A DNA stretch of 64,000 bases from Arachis hypogaea (lineage: Eukaryota > Streptophyta > Magnoliopsida > Fabales > Fabaceae). The notes below the pieces were generated by a model. It saw only the letters and a program-made list of their open reading frames with translations, searched no databases and was not told the origin of the DNA. This document shows positions 1-11,905 of this stretch, one piece after another; position 1 is the first letter of the stretch; each line of letters opens with the position of its first letter. The stretch is from the NCBI RefSeq assembly GCF_003086295.3, contig NC_092051.1:21695940-21759939 (forward strand), written 5' to 3'. Both the position numbers and the translations under genes were made by a program.

Positions 1-2
1 AC

Positions 3-2236
3 CTGAGTTGGGTCAACTTCTCCTTGAATGATATTCAGAATTGATATATATTTTGCTTGGCTGGCATCTTTCGTCCGAGCATATGAAGACACCATAATAT
101 TCTTTGCCTGTCAATTGAATTAATGTTTTAGTTGGTAGAACACATAGGAATTTTGTTTGACGCTTTGTTCATGTAGTAATTATACCTGTAAAAGTCTTCT
201 CATAACATCGAGTACAGTGGTTTTACGAATTACATTAGCCTGCAAGTAGATATCATCAAACTTTTAAATGTTTCATTGAAGTGTAATAGGAAATCACAAT
301 TAGGCAGCAACTTATCTATATCCTAATTAAATTACAAAAGGAGGGTAAAATGGGAAGAAAGAGGAGAGATAGAGTGTGTAAGATAGTGAGATTAATTCAA
401 TGATTCTCTGTAAGATTCTTCAAGTCCAACAAGTTAACAACAGAAAAATTTAGAAGACATTAACTAGACTAATATTTTATTCTTCAAAGATAACTTATAT
501 AAGAAAAACAGATACAATGGTCTCACCTGACGCTCCACTGTCAAAGGGGTATATCCAGTCATTAGAAAATGGCATCTTGGCGTGGGAATCAATGAGGCAA
601 GAAGACCAACCAAATCATTATTCATGTATCCCGGATACCGAAGAGTGGTTGTGCTGGCAGACATCACTGTAGAAACTAAGGAATTAGTTTGAGCAAATGT
701 TGGGTTCGACAAATGAAGCCGTTCCACAGCAATCCTATTCAATGCAGTATTGTCAAGAACTACAACACAATCCGCATTAAGCTTTAGTCGCTTGAGTGTT
801 AACAACGAATTGTATGGTTGCACCACCACATCACTTGTCTCCATTTGATTAGGAAACACACTGTATGTCTGAACCAATTTTTTGCTGTAGCGATCATTCA
901 GGGTCTCCAACAAGTATGAGCCCATACCTGCATTCAAGTAAGATAAGCAACTAGTACAAAAGCAAGGATATTTTAAGAAATAATAATAAAAAAAGGTACA
1001 CCACTGAGAAGTACTTGAAAAATATCCAGTCTTCTCTGCTATGAAGTAAGTTCAAGGATCATCAGGGAACCCAAACATTATGTTGTACAGGCAAGTTTTT
1101 CACAATAACCTAAAAGGTGCAGACTTGTTCAATTTCTTTTCTTAAGGGTGAGATTAGTTTAACTTTTGTTTGAATGTAAACTATGCATCAAGGGCAAAAT
1201 TAAGTCAAACATTTCACAAATCTTTAGCTTTTCAGATGAACCAACTACACAAATGCTCAATAACAAAAAGGAATAAAAGATGGATCCTATGGGATTTTTT
1301 AAGATAGAGAAGAGATGGAAAGAAACCTGAGCCTGTTCCTCCAGCAATTGAATGACACAGAACAAAACCCTCGAGACTGTCACTGCCATCTGCTTCTCTG
1401 TCAATCATGTCCATTATGTCCTCTTCAACATTCTTTCCCTGATCAAATGCAACAACAACAATAGCTAAGCATTCTTTCACCCCACAAAATTAATACTTGC
1501 TATAAACTACTCATAAACAACGAGACGAAAACCAATCGCAGGAAGCAAGAATCCTCAGTTCTAGGATGATATGCATGCAAATCATGATTGTGGGACAATG
1601 TTATGACTAGTAGTGGCAAACCTGATGGTATCCACTAGCCCAATTGTTTCCTGCACCGCCTCCGTGGTCTGAGACAAAGATGTTCTCATGGTTGTAGAGA
1701 TTACGATAATCACTATTTTGAATGCCATTAATAACTCGAGGCTCCAAGTCGATGAGCAGAGCTCGTGGTATGTAATGCTGATCATCAGCCTGATAGAAGA
1801 ACACATCTTTCCTGTCACCACCCTGCAGCAATTTCACCAAAACAAGTCAACGTAGAACCACACTGCACCAATCACAATCACACACTCCACACTACACAAG
1901 TAACATAACCTAACCTAAACTAAGTAACAGTTCAACACATAGAGCAATTATTAGTCACTGAGATGAGATTCCAGTGTGAATTGGAAGTTGTGTGCTATTG
2001 ATTTGGAAACAAACAACCCGCAGTTCGAATTGGTAAGAAGAAATGATAGCTTGATAGTAAGGTTTTGTAAGAGGGAAGTGAAAAGGGGAATTGGTATGAA
2101 GTGAGACCTGAGTGGCGAAGTCTTCGAGGATGCCATCTTTGCTGATGCCATGCTCGAGGCAGAGCTGCTTCCAGAACTCCATGCCAATCTGGTTGCCGCA
2201 TTGCCCTACCTGAAGCGTTATGATCTCCCGAGGCAT
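3..2236 (-). CDS. TUBG: Gamma-tubulin, 5' part (six exons)
   Basis: Gamma-tubulin nucleates microtubules as part of the gamma-tubulin ring complex. Exons on the minus strand, all with GT-AG borders: 2236-2108, 1822-1622, 1438-1327, 927-527, 239-186 and 107-3. They encode 334 residues; plant gamma-tubulins have about 474, so the last third lies beyond position 1, and bases 2-1 are the next intron's GT. The protein starts [20 protein letters not shown], which is the gamma-tubulin N-terminus. The tubulin signature GGTGSG spans the exon 3/4 border, and [16 protein letters not shown] is seen in exon 4. The ATG has a good context (AGAAATGCC). No frame break is seen. The promoter is short because a MULE begins 243 bp upstream of the ATG. 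Confidence 0.95.
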
Positions 2237-2470
2237 TTCTTCCTTTTCTTCCTTTCTTTCTTTCTTTCTCTCCGGAAACGCAACCAACGCTAGGGTTTAG
2301 AATTTAGATCGCTCTGGTGGCTTAACGGGGCGGGTGACAGTGACACCCTTTTTCAAAAAAGAATAGGGAGAAGAAGAAAAGGGACAGTAAAATAAGAGTG
2401 GCAAAAAAATTAGAAAAAGGAAACAGATAAAGTATTACACAGACATAAGTAAAACCTAAACTACCCGTTT
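2237..2470 (-). promoter_or_regulatory. Gamma-tubulin 5' UTR and proximal promoter
   Basis: This is the stretch between the gamma-tubulin ATG and the MULE-1 target-site duplication. On the minus strand it holds AAACCCTAGCGTTGG just upstream of the start, a leader feature common in plant housekeeping genes, then a CTTT-rich tract. No convincing TATA box is seen. Promoter identity is inferred from position only. Confidence 0.5.
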
Positions 2471-2757
2471 TTTATTTTTGGGTAAAGTATTAATTTGGTC
2501 CTCTATCTTTGAGATGAATTCTATTTTAATCCCTAATATTTAAAGTGTTCTATTTACGTCCAAAATAGTTTTGATTTGCATCAATCAAGTCCTGCCGTTA
2601 AATGAGAGTAAAATACTTAACGTTGTGTCCGACGTGGCAAATTGGGTATAGTAGCTGCAGTTCACCGTTGAAAGCACAAAAATAAAAAAAGAAAAAGAAA
2701 ATCCGGTCCAATAAATAAACCCTAATCCCCAAAATTGATGTTCTTTGTCTGCTGAAA

Positions 2758-3209
2758 ATGGCTCCTCAATCTTCTTCCCAAGGTTCGCGTAGCAGCATCA
2801 AGAGTCGTGGGAGAAGGAGGACGTGCATTTGTGGAGAGAGACCAGTATTGCAGACATCATCTACAGCAGAGAACCCAGGAAGAAGATTTTGGGGATGCAT
2901 CAACTATCAGGTGAGTCTCCTCATTTCTGTCTCTTGTTTCAAAATAGCGTTGGGTGTTAGTGTTTGGAGGATCTGAACTGTTTAGTGTCTTCCTTTTGGT
3001 TTGGTTGAGAACAGATAGGAGAAGAATGCAATTATTTTGTTTGGGCGGAGCCTGAAGAGCAAGACCCACAAATTCAAAGACTGAAGAATAAAGCAAGTGT
3101 GTTGAAACAAGAACTGCAGAAAGGCGAAAAGAAATTTGCATTGGCACTTACTGTTGAAATTTTTGGATGGACAACGGCTGGACTGCTGCTATATGATCGA
3201 TTTAATTAA
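2758..3209 (+). CDS. GRF zinc finger-coiled coil-TM protein of MULE-1
   Basis: Two exons, 2758-2910 and 3015-3209 (donor CAG|GTGAGT, acceptor AACAG|ATAGG), encode an intact 115-residue protein. The N-terminus is Ser/Arg-rich and basic. A GRF-type zinc finger follows at about residues 23-62: CICGERP, then ENPGRRFWGC, then GEECNYFVWAE. Next is a charged heptad-like segment (about 66-90, IQRLKNKASVLKQELQKGEK), then a hydrophobic stretch near the end (KKFALALTVEIFGWTTAGLL) that may span a membrane. It is convergent with the transposase. GRF fingers are known nucleic-acid-binding modules; the protein's role in the element is not known to me. Equivalent genes sit in MULE-2 and MULE-3. Confidence 0.8.
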
Positions 3210-3799
3210 GGTTTAGGGAGTTAGCAGTTATCTTTGTTTGCTTTGCTGTTGTTGTCCCTAGTTTGGAGGGAATGTCAAGTGTTTAGGGGATTGAAAAAAT
3301 TGACATACAGTTAGGGTGATAACAGTGATGTGTTAGTTAAAAGTTTTGAAAGTTGTATGTGTAGACATGTGTTGTAAATATTATCAAGTTTTTGAGTGAA
3401 ATGAAAAATTATGAGTTCTTATATTTTGACATATATTATTTGGCCCTGTAAAAGTTTAATTCAGTTTGATCTACTAATAAATAGAAGGCTTAAGTTGCCA
3501 ATTCACATAACTATGCTGCTGAAAATTCATTTAAATCATTAGATAATGGAGAAGTCTTAAAGTAGCTTCTCTTAACCATTACAATATCCAAACAAGCCTT
3601 AAATATAACCATGAAAAGATAACAACACAAAAGAGATCAACATGAAACTAGTAGTCTTAAAGTAGGCTGTCTAAAGTATTACAGGGACATCAGCTCTTGG
3701 TCATTGCCACTTTCATTACAAAACAGAAGGTAAACACTAAAATCCACTATAAATTCATCCCAATGCTTTTCAGGCCCTAGGTGGAGTTTTTGCCATGAA

Positions 3800-5670
3800 C
3801 TTCAAGGTCTTCCTTGATGGGCTAGTAACCGTTGCTGTCGATGGCTGGGGTTGACTGGCGCTGCTACTGCATCTAGCTCTTTTGGAGGAGGTTTGTGACT
3901 CTTGAGTCCCTCCAACTTATGCATTGCCCTTCCTCTTTGGCTAAAGTTTTGTTGCTGATTTTGTTGTTGTCTTTGCTGGGTTCTTGCTGGGGTTTGGAGT
4001 CCTAGTTGTGCGAGCACTTCTCTTGGCTTGTGGAGCTGCATTATGCTATAAACAGTAACAATAAACAGTGACATCAGGGGATTGTGTTCCACAAATTAGG
4101 TTCATTAGACAGTAACAACAAACAATCACATATAAGGAATTGTGTTCAAATTGACAACAACAAATTTACCTTTTTTGTCGAGGCCTCCACCTTACGTTTT
4201 CTAAGGCAGGTTCTTTTGTTGTGACCAAGTGCAAAACAATAGGAGCATTTTTGTTGTTGTCCAACCCTGGATAATTTAGTCAGTGGTCCATTCTTGCGTG
4301 ACTCATCACCAGTCTTGTTCCTGCTTAGTTTTGGGCACCGTATTTGTTTCCTAAACATTGGTGGCAGCACATCATCGTTCTCAGTCCGGGCTCAGAGATT
4401 TAGTCCATTCAATAGGTAGATTACATGTTGATAGCAGTCTACGTAGGTCTCTTTCTTATAGCACTGGTTCACATAGTTCTTAACATCTAAACACATTTTC
4501 TTAATGCAACTCATGGCATACTCACAAGGGTAACCTGTTAGTTGAAACTTTCTACAGGAGTACTCATGTAACTTTAAGTCCACAACAAATTTGTCTCTAT
4601 TACCCTGACTGCTAGACACCTCATACTTGTCCCTACCCGCATAGATGGCCAACCACTCCCCACCCTTATCAAACTCTCTTTCAATTTTCTTGTTTATTTT
4701 TGGCAAAATTTCTCCAGCATATGTAATTATACTTTGTCTGTTATCAGCCCACCTATTCATTAGATAAATCCTAATATCTTCTAATATAGACACTATGTGT
4801 TTCTCTCTAGCCTCTACAATAACAGAATTAAAACACTCACACATGTTGTTTACAAGTGTATCAACTCTAGGAAAATAATTAAACTTGGACTTGCTCCAAT
4901 ACTTGGTAGGGATCTCCATGAGATGATTATAAGCTCCTTGATCAACCAACTGAATCTCCTTCATCCTTCTCTCCCACTTTTGGACATATGTTGCCTTTGC
5001 AGCCTTCCACATAATTATTTTCAGCTGAACACCTGGGAACCTTTTTTTTGAAATTGCTATATAAGTACCTGACACAAAATCTGTGATCTATGCCAGGCAG
5101 CAAATCATCAAAGGTAGGGATCAATCCCTTGGAAGCAGAATTTAAAAATAGCACAACAGCACAACATGAATTAAAGACAAAATCAATTACACAAGTTCAG
5201 GTGAGTACTGCTTAGATTGAGGGTTATCTTTTGTTGGTCGCTCATGAATGTACACCATATGATCTTATCAACTCCCAAATCATCACACAGATTCAACAAA
5301 AACTATGCCCACGAGTCTTTTGTCTCTGCTTCAACAACAGCATAGGTAATTGACAAAATCTAATCATTGGGGTCCCATCTAATGGCCATGTTATCCCTCA
5401 TTCCAATTCTGGTCATGTCCATTGCATCCTTGTCTGTGTGAAGCATCCTCAGTCCTACATCTGTTTTATCTTTTAGAGACTTATACCACATTACAGTAAT
5501 GTTCTCTGCCACATATCCCTGTTCGACCACTATCTCCATGGCCTCGAACCTACTCCATATATCTTCATCACAGTAGTCCACTATCGAAGTCTCACCCCCA
5601 CATAGTGTAAAGGTTCACCATCAAACTAAAACTTTTTCCCATGGTGTATCTTGATACTAAAATAACTCAT
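3800..5670 (-). pseudogene. MuDR-type transposase of MULE-1, decayed
   Basis: The minus-strand reading begins near 5670 (MSYFSIKIHHGKKF) with a PB1-like N-terminal domain seen in legume MULE transposases (about 5670-5390). It passes straight into WDPND and then AETKDSWA (5390-5300), so the MuDR DNA-binding region and the first catalytic Asp are missing. FMSDQQK at about 5240 is split by an intron from GLIPTFDDLLPGIDHRF at about 5130. Frameshifts follow near 5070. The ORF at 4392-5075 gives the C-terminal catalytic part and a degenerate SWIM finger (YSCRKFQLTGYPCEYAM). The knuckle CSYCFALGHNKRTC is at about 4250, and a Gln-rich tail runs to about 3800. Internal stops and the core deletion make it non-functional. 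Confidence 0.85.
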
Positions 5671-6289
5671 TCTCCGAATAATCTGTTAGACAAGCATAAT
5701 AGACTTCATAAAATTCTCACATTGATCAACAACAGCAGAAATGCATAAATGCAATCACTAGGACAAAATAAAAACTTCCAAAATAAAACAAGAAACGAAT
5801 ATGAAACTATAAAAACAAAATAATCACATATCAACATGCATCATTACATATCAACATGCATTAAGATAAAAAAAAAACAAATGGGTTGAGGAGATTTGAT
5901 AAAAAAATACCCGATATGATCTTCTTTCGGAAAGGAAGGGTTTCAAACTAACTGCTTATGTGGACCTTTAACGTTACTGAAGGACAATGTCACCTCTCTA
6001 GCTGCGAATCGCAACCCTTGCATGACGATCGGTAGGGGACTAAAGGGTTTTTTTCAGTGTAAGTATGCGTTCTGTCCAAAGGCGGGAACCATTACACGTC
6101 TATTAACCCCTGTCCCCTCTCCTTTGCCACGTCGAACACGACGTTAGGTATTTCACTCCCACTTAACGGCAGGACTTGATTGATACAAATCAAAACTATT
6201 TTAGATGTAAATAGAACACTTTAAACGTTGGAGACTAAAACAAAATTCACCCCAAACGTAAGGGACCAAATTGGTACTTTACCCTTTAT

Positions 6290-7250
6290 TTTTATATTAA
6301 TACTTTTGGTTATATATATTAGATTAATTTATTTTGGTGTTTTTTTTATTTTCCAATTTAAAAGACTAGTAGATAAATTTTCGATAAAAGAAAAAAAAAG
6401 TATAGTACATATATAATAAAGTATAAATTATTCTTTTTTATCTCTAATGTACTGAATTTATTTAATATTTAATTTAATTAAATTTTATTTTTAATTTTAA
6501 AATAAATTTTAATTTTATTCTTTAACAATATCAATTTTTTATGATAGATAATTATTTAATTTTTTAATCATATTTAAATAAATTACTCTTGATCACATTA
6601 CTTTCATTTTAAGTAAATTTATTTTTTAATGTTACTCTTAAAGATTTTTACTCGTCATAAAATACTTGTAGAATGAGTAGTAAATAAATTTTGAAAAAGA
6701 AAAAAAATAACATGGTACATGTATAATAAAATATAAATGACGTATTTTTGTCTCTAATGTATCAAACTTCTTTTAATGTTTAATTTAATTAAATTTTATT
6801 TTTATTTTTAAAATAAATTTAATTTTATCATTTAATAATATCAATTTTTTATGGTAGATAATTATTCAATTAATTTTTTAATCACATCTAAGTAAATTAT
6901 TCTTAATCGCATTACATTCATTCTAAATAAATTAATTTTACTCTTAATCATGTCACTTTTACTCTAAGTAAATTTATTTTTAATTAACTGTAAAATTAAA
7001 AAAATAAATTGAATAATTATCTATCATAAAAAATTGATATTATTAAACGATAAAATTAAAATTATTTCAAAATTAAGAATAAAGTTTAATTAAATTAAAC
7101 ATTAAAAAAGTTTGGTATATTAGAGACAAGAAAATAATATTTATACTTTATTATATATGTACCATAGTTTTTTTTTTTTTAAAGTTTATCTATTAGTCAT
7201 TCAACAAGTATGAGTAAAAAACTTGAATTTCTAATGCAATTTATTTCGTT
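6290..7250. repeat. AT-rich direct and inverted repeat cluster
   Basis: Three diverged copies of a block of about 200 bp are visible. Two are direct (about 6385-6600 and 6690-6900), sharing ACATATATAATAAAGTATAA, TCTCTAATGT and TATCAATTTTTTATGATAGA-like strings. One is inverted (about 6975-7190), with TCTATCATAAAAAATTGATA and TTATATATGTACCAT. The second and third copies form a foldback structure. This looks like degenerate MITE or foldback sequence; exact ends and a TSD were not resolved. No gene is seen. Confidence 0.6.
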
Positions 7251-7289
7251 AAAATTTACTATCATTTTACTTAATTTGGTAATTCTTCT

Positions 7290-7503
7290 AAAAATAATGT
7301 ATCATTTTTGTCCCTAATATTTTCATCCTATTTAAATTCCTAACATTCCAAAATTGTTTCAATATCATCCTAACGTAAATTCTGTTAATAGATCACTAAT
7401 AACATTAAAACAATTTAAAATATTAAAAATTTAAATAAAATTTAAATATTAGGAATAACTTTAGAACTTATTCCTATTTGGGACAAAAATAATACATTTT
7501 AAT
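7290..7503. mobile_element. Short MITE-like inverted-repeat element
   Basis: AATGTATCATTTTTGTCCCT near 7297 is the approximate reverse complement of GGGACAAAAATAATACATTT near 7480-7500, which gives a foldback of about 205 bp. I could not define a target-site duplication, so class and exact ends are uncertain. It abuts the better-defined MITE at 7514. Confidence 0.4.
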
Positions 7504-7513
7504 ATTATTTTTA

Positions 7514-8079
7514 GGGTAAAGTATTATTTTAGTCTTCAACGTTTGAGTTAAATTTTAGTTTGGTCCCTAACGTTTCAAACATCCTATTTTAGTCCCAAAA
7601 ACTTTCAAACGTCCTATTTGAATCCTAAAAAAATTTTAAGCGGGTTTAATGTTGTCCCACCATTAAATTTGACATAAATAATTCACATATTGAAAAGTCA
7701 ATATCATTCAATTTCAATATGTAAATTAAATTGATGAACCAATGATCATTAATATAAAAGTTTTTTTTTTTTAATTTTGAAGCGTTGAATGTTGATGATT
7801 GATTATTCGGATTTGGAGTTTTATATACCAAAAAATTATGGAAAAAAGTGTTATAAGAAAGTTTGGTTATATTTTTTTAACACATGAAAAAAGATATGAC
7901 TCAACTAGTAACATTATTAACGTCTATGTCACTCATTTCGTTAATTATTAGTGTCAATTTTAAAGATAAGACCATATTAAATCTGTTTAAAACTTTTTAA
8001 AACTAAAATAAAATATTTAAAATATTAATGATCAAATTAAGATTCGACTAAACATTGAGACCAAAATAGTACTTTATCT
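7514..8079. mobile_element. MULE-derived MITE, 566 bp
   Basis: The ends GGGTAAAGTATTATTTTAGT and GTACTTTATCT are inverted repeats that extend inward about 150 bp (GTCCC..., TTTAAAACTTTT...). A perfect 9-bp TSD, TTATTTTTA, lies at 7505-7513 and 8080-8088. The left tip is identical to the MULE-1 tip (GGGTAAAGTATTA), so a related transposase may have moved it. It has no coding capacity. Confidence 0.8.
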
Positions 8080-8142
8080 TTATTTTTATTACTCATTTTC
8101 AAAGAGAATTCTACGGGGGTAAAAGAAAATCAAGGTCCTTAA

Positions 8143-8535
8143 GGTAGTGTTTGGTGGAGAGACAGAGACGGAAAGACTGAGACTGAGAGACAGAGACTAA
8201 GAGATATGGATTGAAATAAATCTCAGTATTCTGTTTGGTGTAAAATAGGAGACAGGAATTGAAACAATAATGAAACTCTAATTTAATTTACACAAAAGGT
8301 AAAATTGGAATTAATTAATTGAAATAAAAATATGTTAGGTATAAAATGTTATTAAAGTTTCAGTCTCTATCTCTAAAAATTTCAGTCCCCTGTGTCCCTA
8401 CTTTTTGGAGGTACTGAAATACTGAAATTTTAGAGACAGAGACAGAAATTTTAGTACCAGTCTCTGAACTAACAAACACGATACTGAGTCTCAGTCTTTC
8501 AATCTCTGTCTCAGTACTTCAAAACAAACGCTACC
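8143..8535. mobile_element. PIF/Harbinger-like (Tourist-type) MITE, 393 bp
   Basis: The left end GGTAGTGTTTGGTGGAGAGA and the right end AAACGCTACC are imperfect inverted repeats, both with GAGACAGAGACTGAGA-type blocks inside. The 3-bp TSD TAA (8140-8142 and 8536-8538) fits PIF/Harbinger MITEs. No ORF. Confidence 0.7.
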
Positions 8536-9297
8536 TAAAAGACCGAGATCTTTATGCAATTTTTTTAATTATATTAAATTAATTTAGAATTAGAATATAC
8601 TTTTTTATTCATTTGTACATGTGATACGACTACATTTTACTTCTTTCACTGTCGAAATGACCATTCTACCCTCCTTCACATAAATAAATCTCTATTATAT
8701 TTAATTTATTTCTCAGTTTTTTCATTTTTTCGACAAATCCAATTGCAAATTAAAATTACATTACGTAAGTGAATTATAATTAAATAGCCCCTTTTATATA
8801 TTAGTGATACACAACTTTATAATTTAAATAGTACCTTTCATATAATAATGACACATAATTTATATTAAACACTTGTCGAAAAAATCATAGTGACATTTTA
8901 TAAATTGAATAATCTATTACACTAGTTTTTATTCTTATTTATCCTATTTATATTTAAAATCAATTTTATTCTTATAATTAGACCCAAAGCAGGTATATTC
9001 ATTAGATTTTTATATTAAAAAGGTTTAATTATTCTGCAGGTTCCTATAATTTCATCGAATTTTTAATTAGGTCTCTATACTTTTTTTTTTTCAATTGGGT
9101 CCTTGTACTTTTTTTTTTCAATTAAGTCCCTACCGTCAGTATAACGTTTAACATAACAGAATATTCTTGGTAAAAAAGAATATTATTCTCATTTAACTGG
9201 AGTGGATAGCTGAAGTAATATGAAATTTTCCCAAATACCAAAAGCACCCCTCACATTTCATCCTAAAGGAAAAAGAAAACCCTAAGTTGCTCTCATC

Positions 9298-9592
9298 TCA
9301 TGTGTCTCCTGCGTCGGTCGGTCGGCGGCGTCCGTGTCTGGCATCAACTGCAACGGGCGCTTGAAGATGTGCTGTCCGTCGCGTCCTTCTCTCTGCGCCG
9401 GTCTGCTCTGCGTTGTTCTGTTCGGAGGTGTTCTCCGCTGCTTGTTCGTCCAAGGTGTCGCCGCCCCTCGCGGTGAAGACCCTTGCCTGGCGTCGCCTCG
9501 TCGCACCGTGCCGAGCCTCGTAGCACCTAGTCTCCCGTCCCCGTGTTGTGCCTCTGCTCCATCTCCCTGCACTCAAACTGTCTGCAAACATG
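9298..9592. other. GC-rich island near the 5' end of MULE-2
   Basis: About 295 bp of clearly higher GC content than its surroundings, with many CpGs (CGGTCGGTCGGCGGCGTCCG and similar). Several overlapping ORFs run through it on both strands, none with recognisable domains. It sits where the transposase's first exons should be. It may be a leader exon of the element or a captured host fragment; the sequence does not decide which. Confidence 0.5.
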
Positions 9593-10088
9593 TAACAAAA
9601 AAAAGCCTTTTTTTTTCAGTTTTAAAATTTGATGTTTATGCTAATTTTATTTTTTTTAAATTATAAAATTAGTTGATTATGTATTTGTTGAATTGATTTC
9701 TGGATTCTTTTGATTTAATGGTTTATTTAGGGTTTACAATATTGATATTTATGTATAGGAATTATTTTGATTTAATGGTTTGTAATAGTTTAGTTTTGTT
9801 TCTCTGAACAACCTTAATTGATTTGGAGTGTTACTCTCAAGTTTGCAAATTGCTTTGGAAGATGCATAATTCGATGGTTCTTTTTTCATGTTTGGGTTAT
9901 GGAATTAAGCAAGATAGGAAGATGTATCGCAAGATTTGAGCTAGGGATTTATGTTATGATAGTTTCCATGTTCAAATAATAAATTGTGTTGATGGTTTCA
10001 AAATCATTGCCTTGCTTCTTTTTCATGTTCTGGATGTATGCTGAATTGGGATGACTTCTGCTTCTGAATTATATATCATACGTTGCAG

Positions 10089-11905
10089 GGTTTGATGCAA
10101 GTTTTTCAAGAGATGATGCTAGCTATAGAGCATAGACTATGCTTGAGGCATCTGTATGCCAATTGCAAGAAAGCATATGGTGGTGGGACTGTTTTGAGGG
10201 ACCTAATTCTATCAATAGCTAAAGCTATATATGTGGAGAAATGGGAGAGGATGATGACTCAGTTGATGCACATCAACCATCAATTCTATGAGAAGTTAGC
10301 ATCATTGGATCCAAAGCTCTGGTACAAGAGCCACTTCATATTTTTTGCTAAGAGCGACATGTTGATGAATAACATTTCTGAAGCTTTCAATGATAGGATC
10401 TTGGAGGCAAGAGACAAGCCTATACTTACGATGTTTGAGTGGATTCGATGTTATTGGATGTCTCGGTTTGCTGAAAAAAAAGAAGAAGGCTGAAAAATAT
10501 GAGGGTACAATCATGCCTAAACCCAAAAAGAGGCTTGATGTCATTGCTATGCGAGCTATGGAGTGGCAAGCAAGATGGGCTGGAGGATTGACATACGAAG
10601 TTTCTCATAAGAACCGGATGATTGTAGAGAGGTTTGTGGTTGACTTGTTGGCTGGAACGTGTAGCTGCAGATTTTGGGAGTTGTGTGGAATGCCCTGCCT
10701 GCATGCTTGTTGTGCCATATTCGAGAAAGGGGACAATTCAGAAGACTATTGCAGCAACTTCTATAGCCCAGCAGCCTATCTGGCGACTTAGGGTAAGTTA
10801 GTTTCTCCAATCAACGGAGAAAATATGTGGCCGAAAGTTGAGTGTGATACCATCATACCTCCCATCTTTAGAGTGAAGCCAGGAAGACCACGGATGGTGA
10901 GGATCAGAGAACCTGATGAGAATCGTTCTCAGACAAAGCTTAGGAGGACGGGTACATCTGTTACATGTAGCAATTGCGGATAATATGGACATAATAGAAG
11001 GCATTGTCCTAATCCAATTGTGTCAGGTATTTTGCAAATTTGAATATACAAACTGTTGTTTTACTGTTTTCTTTTCAAAATTATAGGGTGTTTGATGTGT
11101 CTAGTAGATTAGGTTGTGATATCATAAAATATGTTATGTGAAAATAAATTATAAATTATGTTGTGTTACAAATTGCTGTTTTATCATTGTGGATTGCAAA
11201 CAGATTATGCTGCCTTATAAATAGATTATAACATGATTATAAATTGATTATGCTGTGTTATAAATATATTATAAATGGATTATAAATTGATTGAAAAAGA
11301 GTTGAATATTCATGTTGCAACTGGTTGTGTTTTACCTGATTTCAGAGCCTGATGTTGCTGCTGCCGCCAACGGAAAAAATACGGCTGGTGCTGACACCGT
11401 GGCTACTGCTGCGGCTGCTTTTGTGGCTGCTGCTGATCCTACGACTGCTGTTGACTCTGATCCTGCTGCCGACAATAGATCTGGTGTGAATATATGTAGA
11501 TCTGAGAGAATAAGGCAAACAGGGATAGGCAGGGGTAGAGGAAGTGACAGGGGAAGGGGTAGAGCTGCATCTTCACAACCACTCCCTACCACACCTGCAT
11601 CTTCACAACAGCTACCCACCACACCTGCTGTTGCTACCTCTACTCAACCACCTCCCATACTTGCAACTTCAGCTTCTCAGGCTCCAACCACAGCCACCTC
11701 ACAACAAGCCTTACCTCTTGAAGGGCCAGCCTCCCAACCTCCCCTAGTTGTGGCAAGTGCAAATTCTCAGCAACCACCTAGAGTATCTTCTCAACCTTTA
11801 CCCAAGACAAAGGTGTTTGGTGTGAGGAGAAGTGGGCGGCTAAAGTTAGGAATGAGGAAGCAAAAAAGGGAACCTACTCTACATATAGATCTAAGTGATG
11901 ACTGA
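10089..11905 (+). pseudogene. MuDR-type transposase of MULE-2, C-terminal half
   Basis: Coding homology starts after an acceptor (GTTGCAG at 10082-10088) with GLMQVFQEMMLAIEHRLCLR, the part of MULE transposases that follows a conserved intron. A frameshift in an A-run near 10480 moves the reading to KAEKYEGTIMPKPKKRLD. A SWIM finger follows at about 10655-10720 (TCSCRFWELCGMPCLHACC). In-frame stops lie at about 10789 (LAT*GK) and 10981 inside the knuckle CSNCG*YGHNRRHC. A last exon (about 11347-11905) encodes an Ala/Thr/Pro/Gln-rich tail with a GRGRGSDRGRGRA patch. There is no DNA-binding domain and no first two catalytic acidic residues, so it is inactive. Confidence 0.85.

Larger units (their letters stand above)
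2480..6284. mobile_element. MULE-1, Mutator-like element with two convergent genes
   Basis: The ends are long terminal inverted repeats of about 160 bp (2480-2640 and 6120-6284), starting GGGTAAAGTA and ending TACTTTACCC. Both carry the matching inner block GACGTGGCAA / TTTGCCACGTC. A perfect 9-bp TSD, TTTATTTTT, flanks the element at 2471-2479 and 6285-6293. Inside are a decayed MuDR-type transposase on the minus strand and an intact small GRF zinc-finger gene on the plus strand, facing each other. The 9-bp TSD and the domains make the Mutator superfamily assignment firm. Confidence 0.93.

Noticed and set aside
9282..9666. Four overlapping ORFs on both strands in the GC-rich block of MULE-2
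   Set aside because: They arise from GC-rich composition; no domain, no codon pattern and no splice context choose one.
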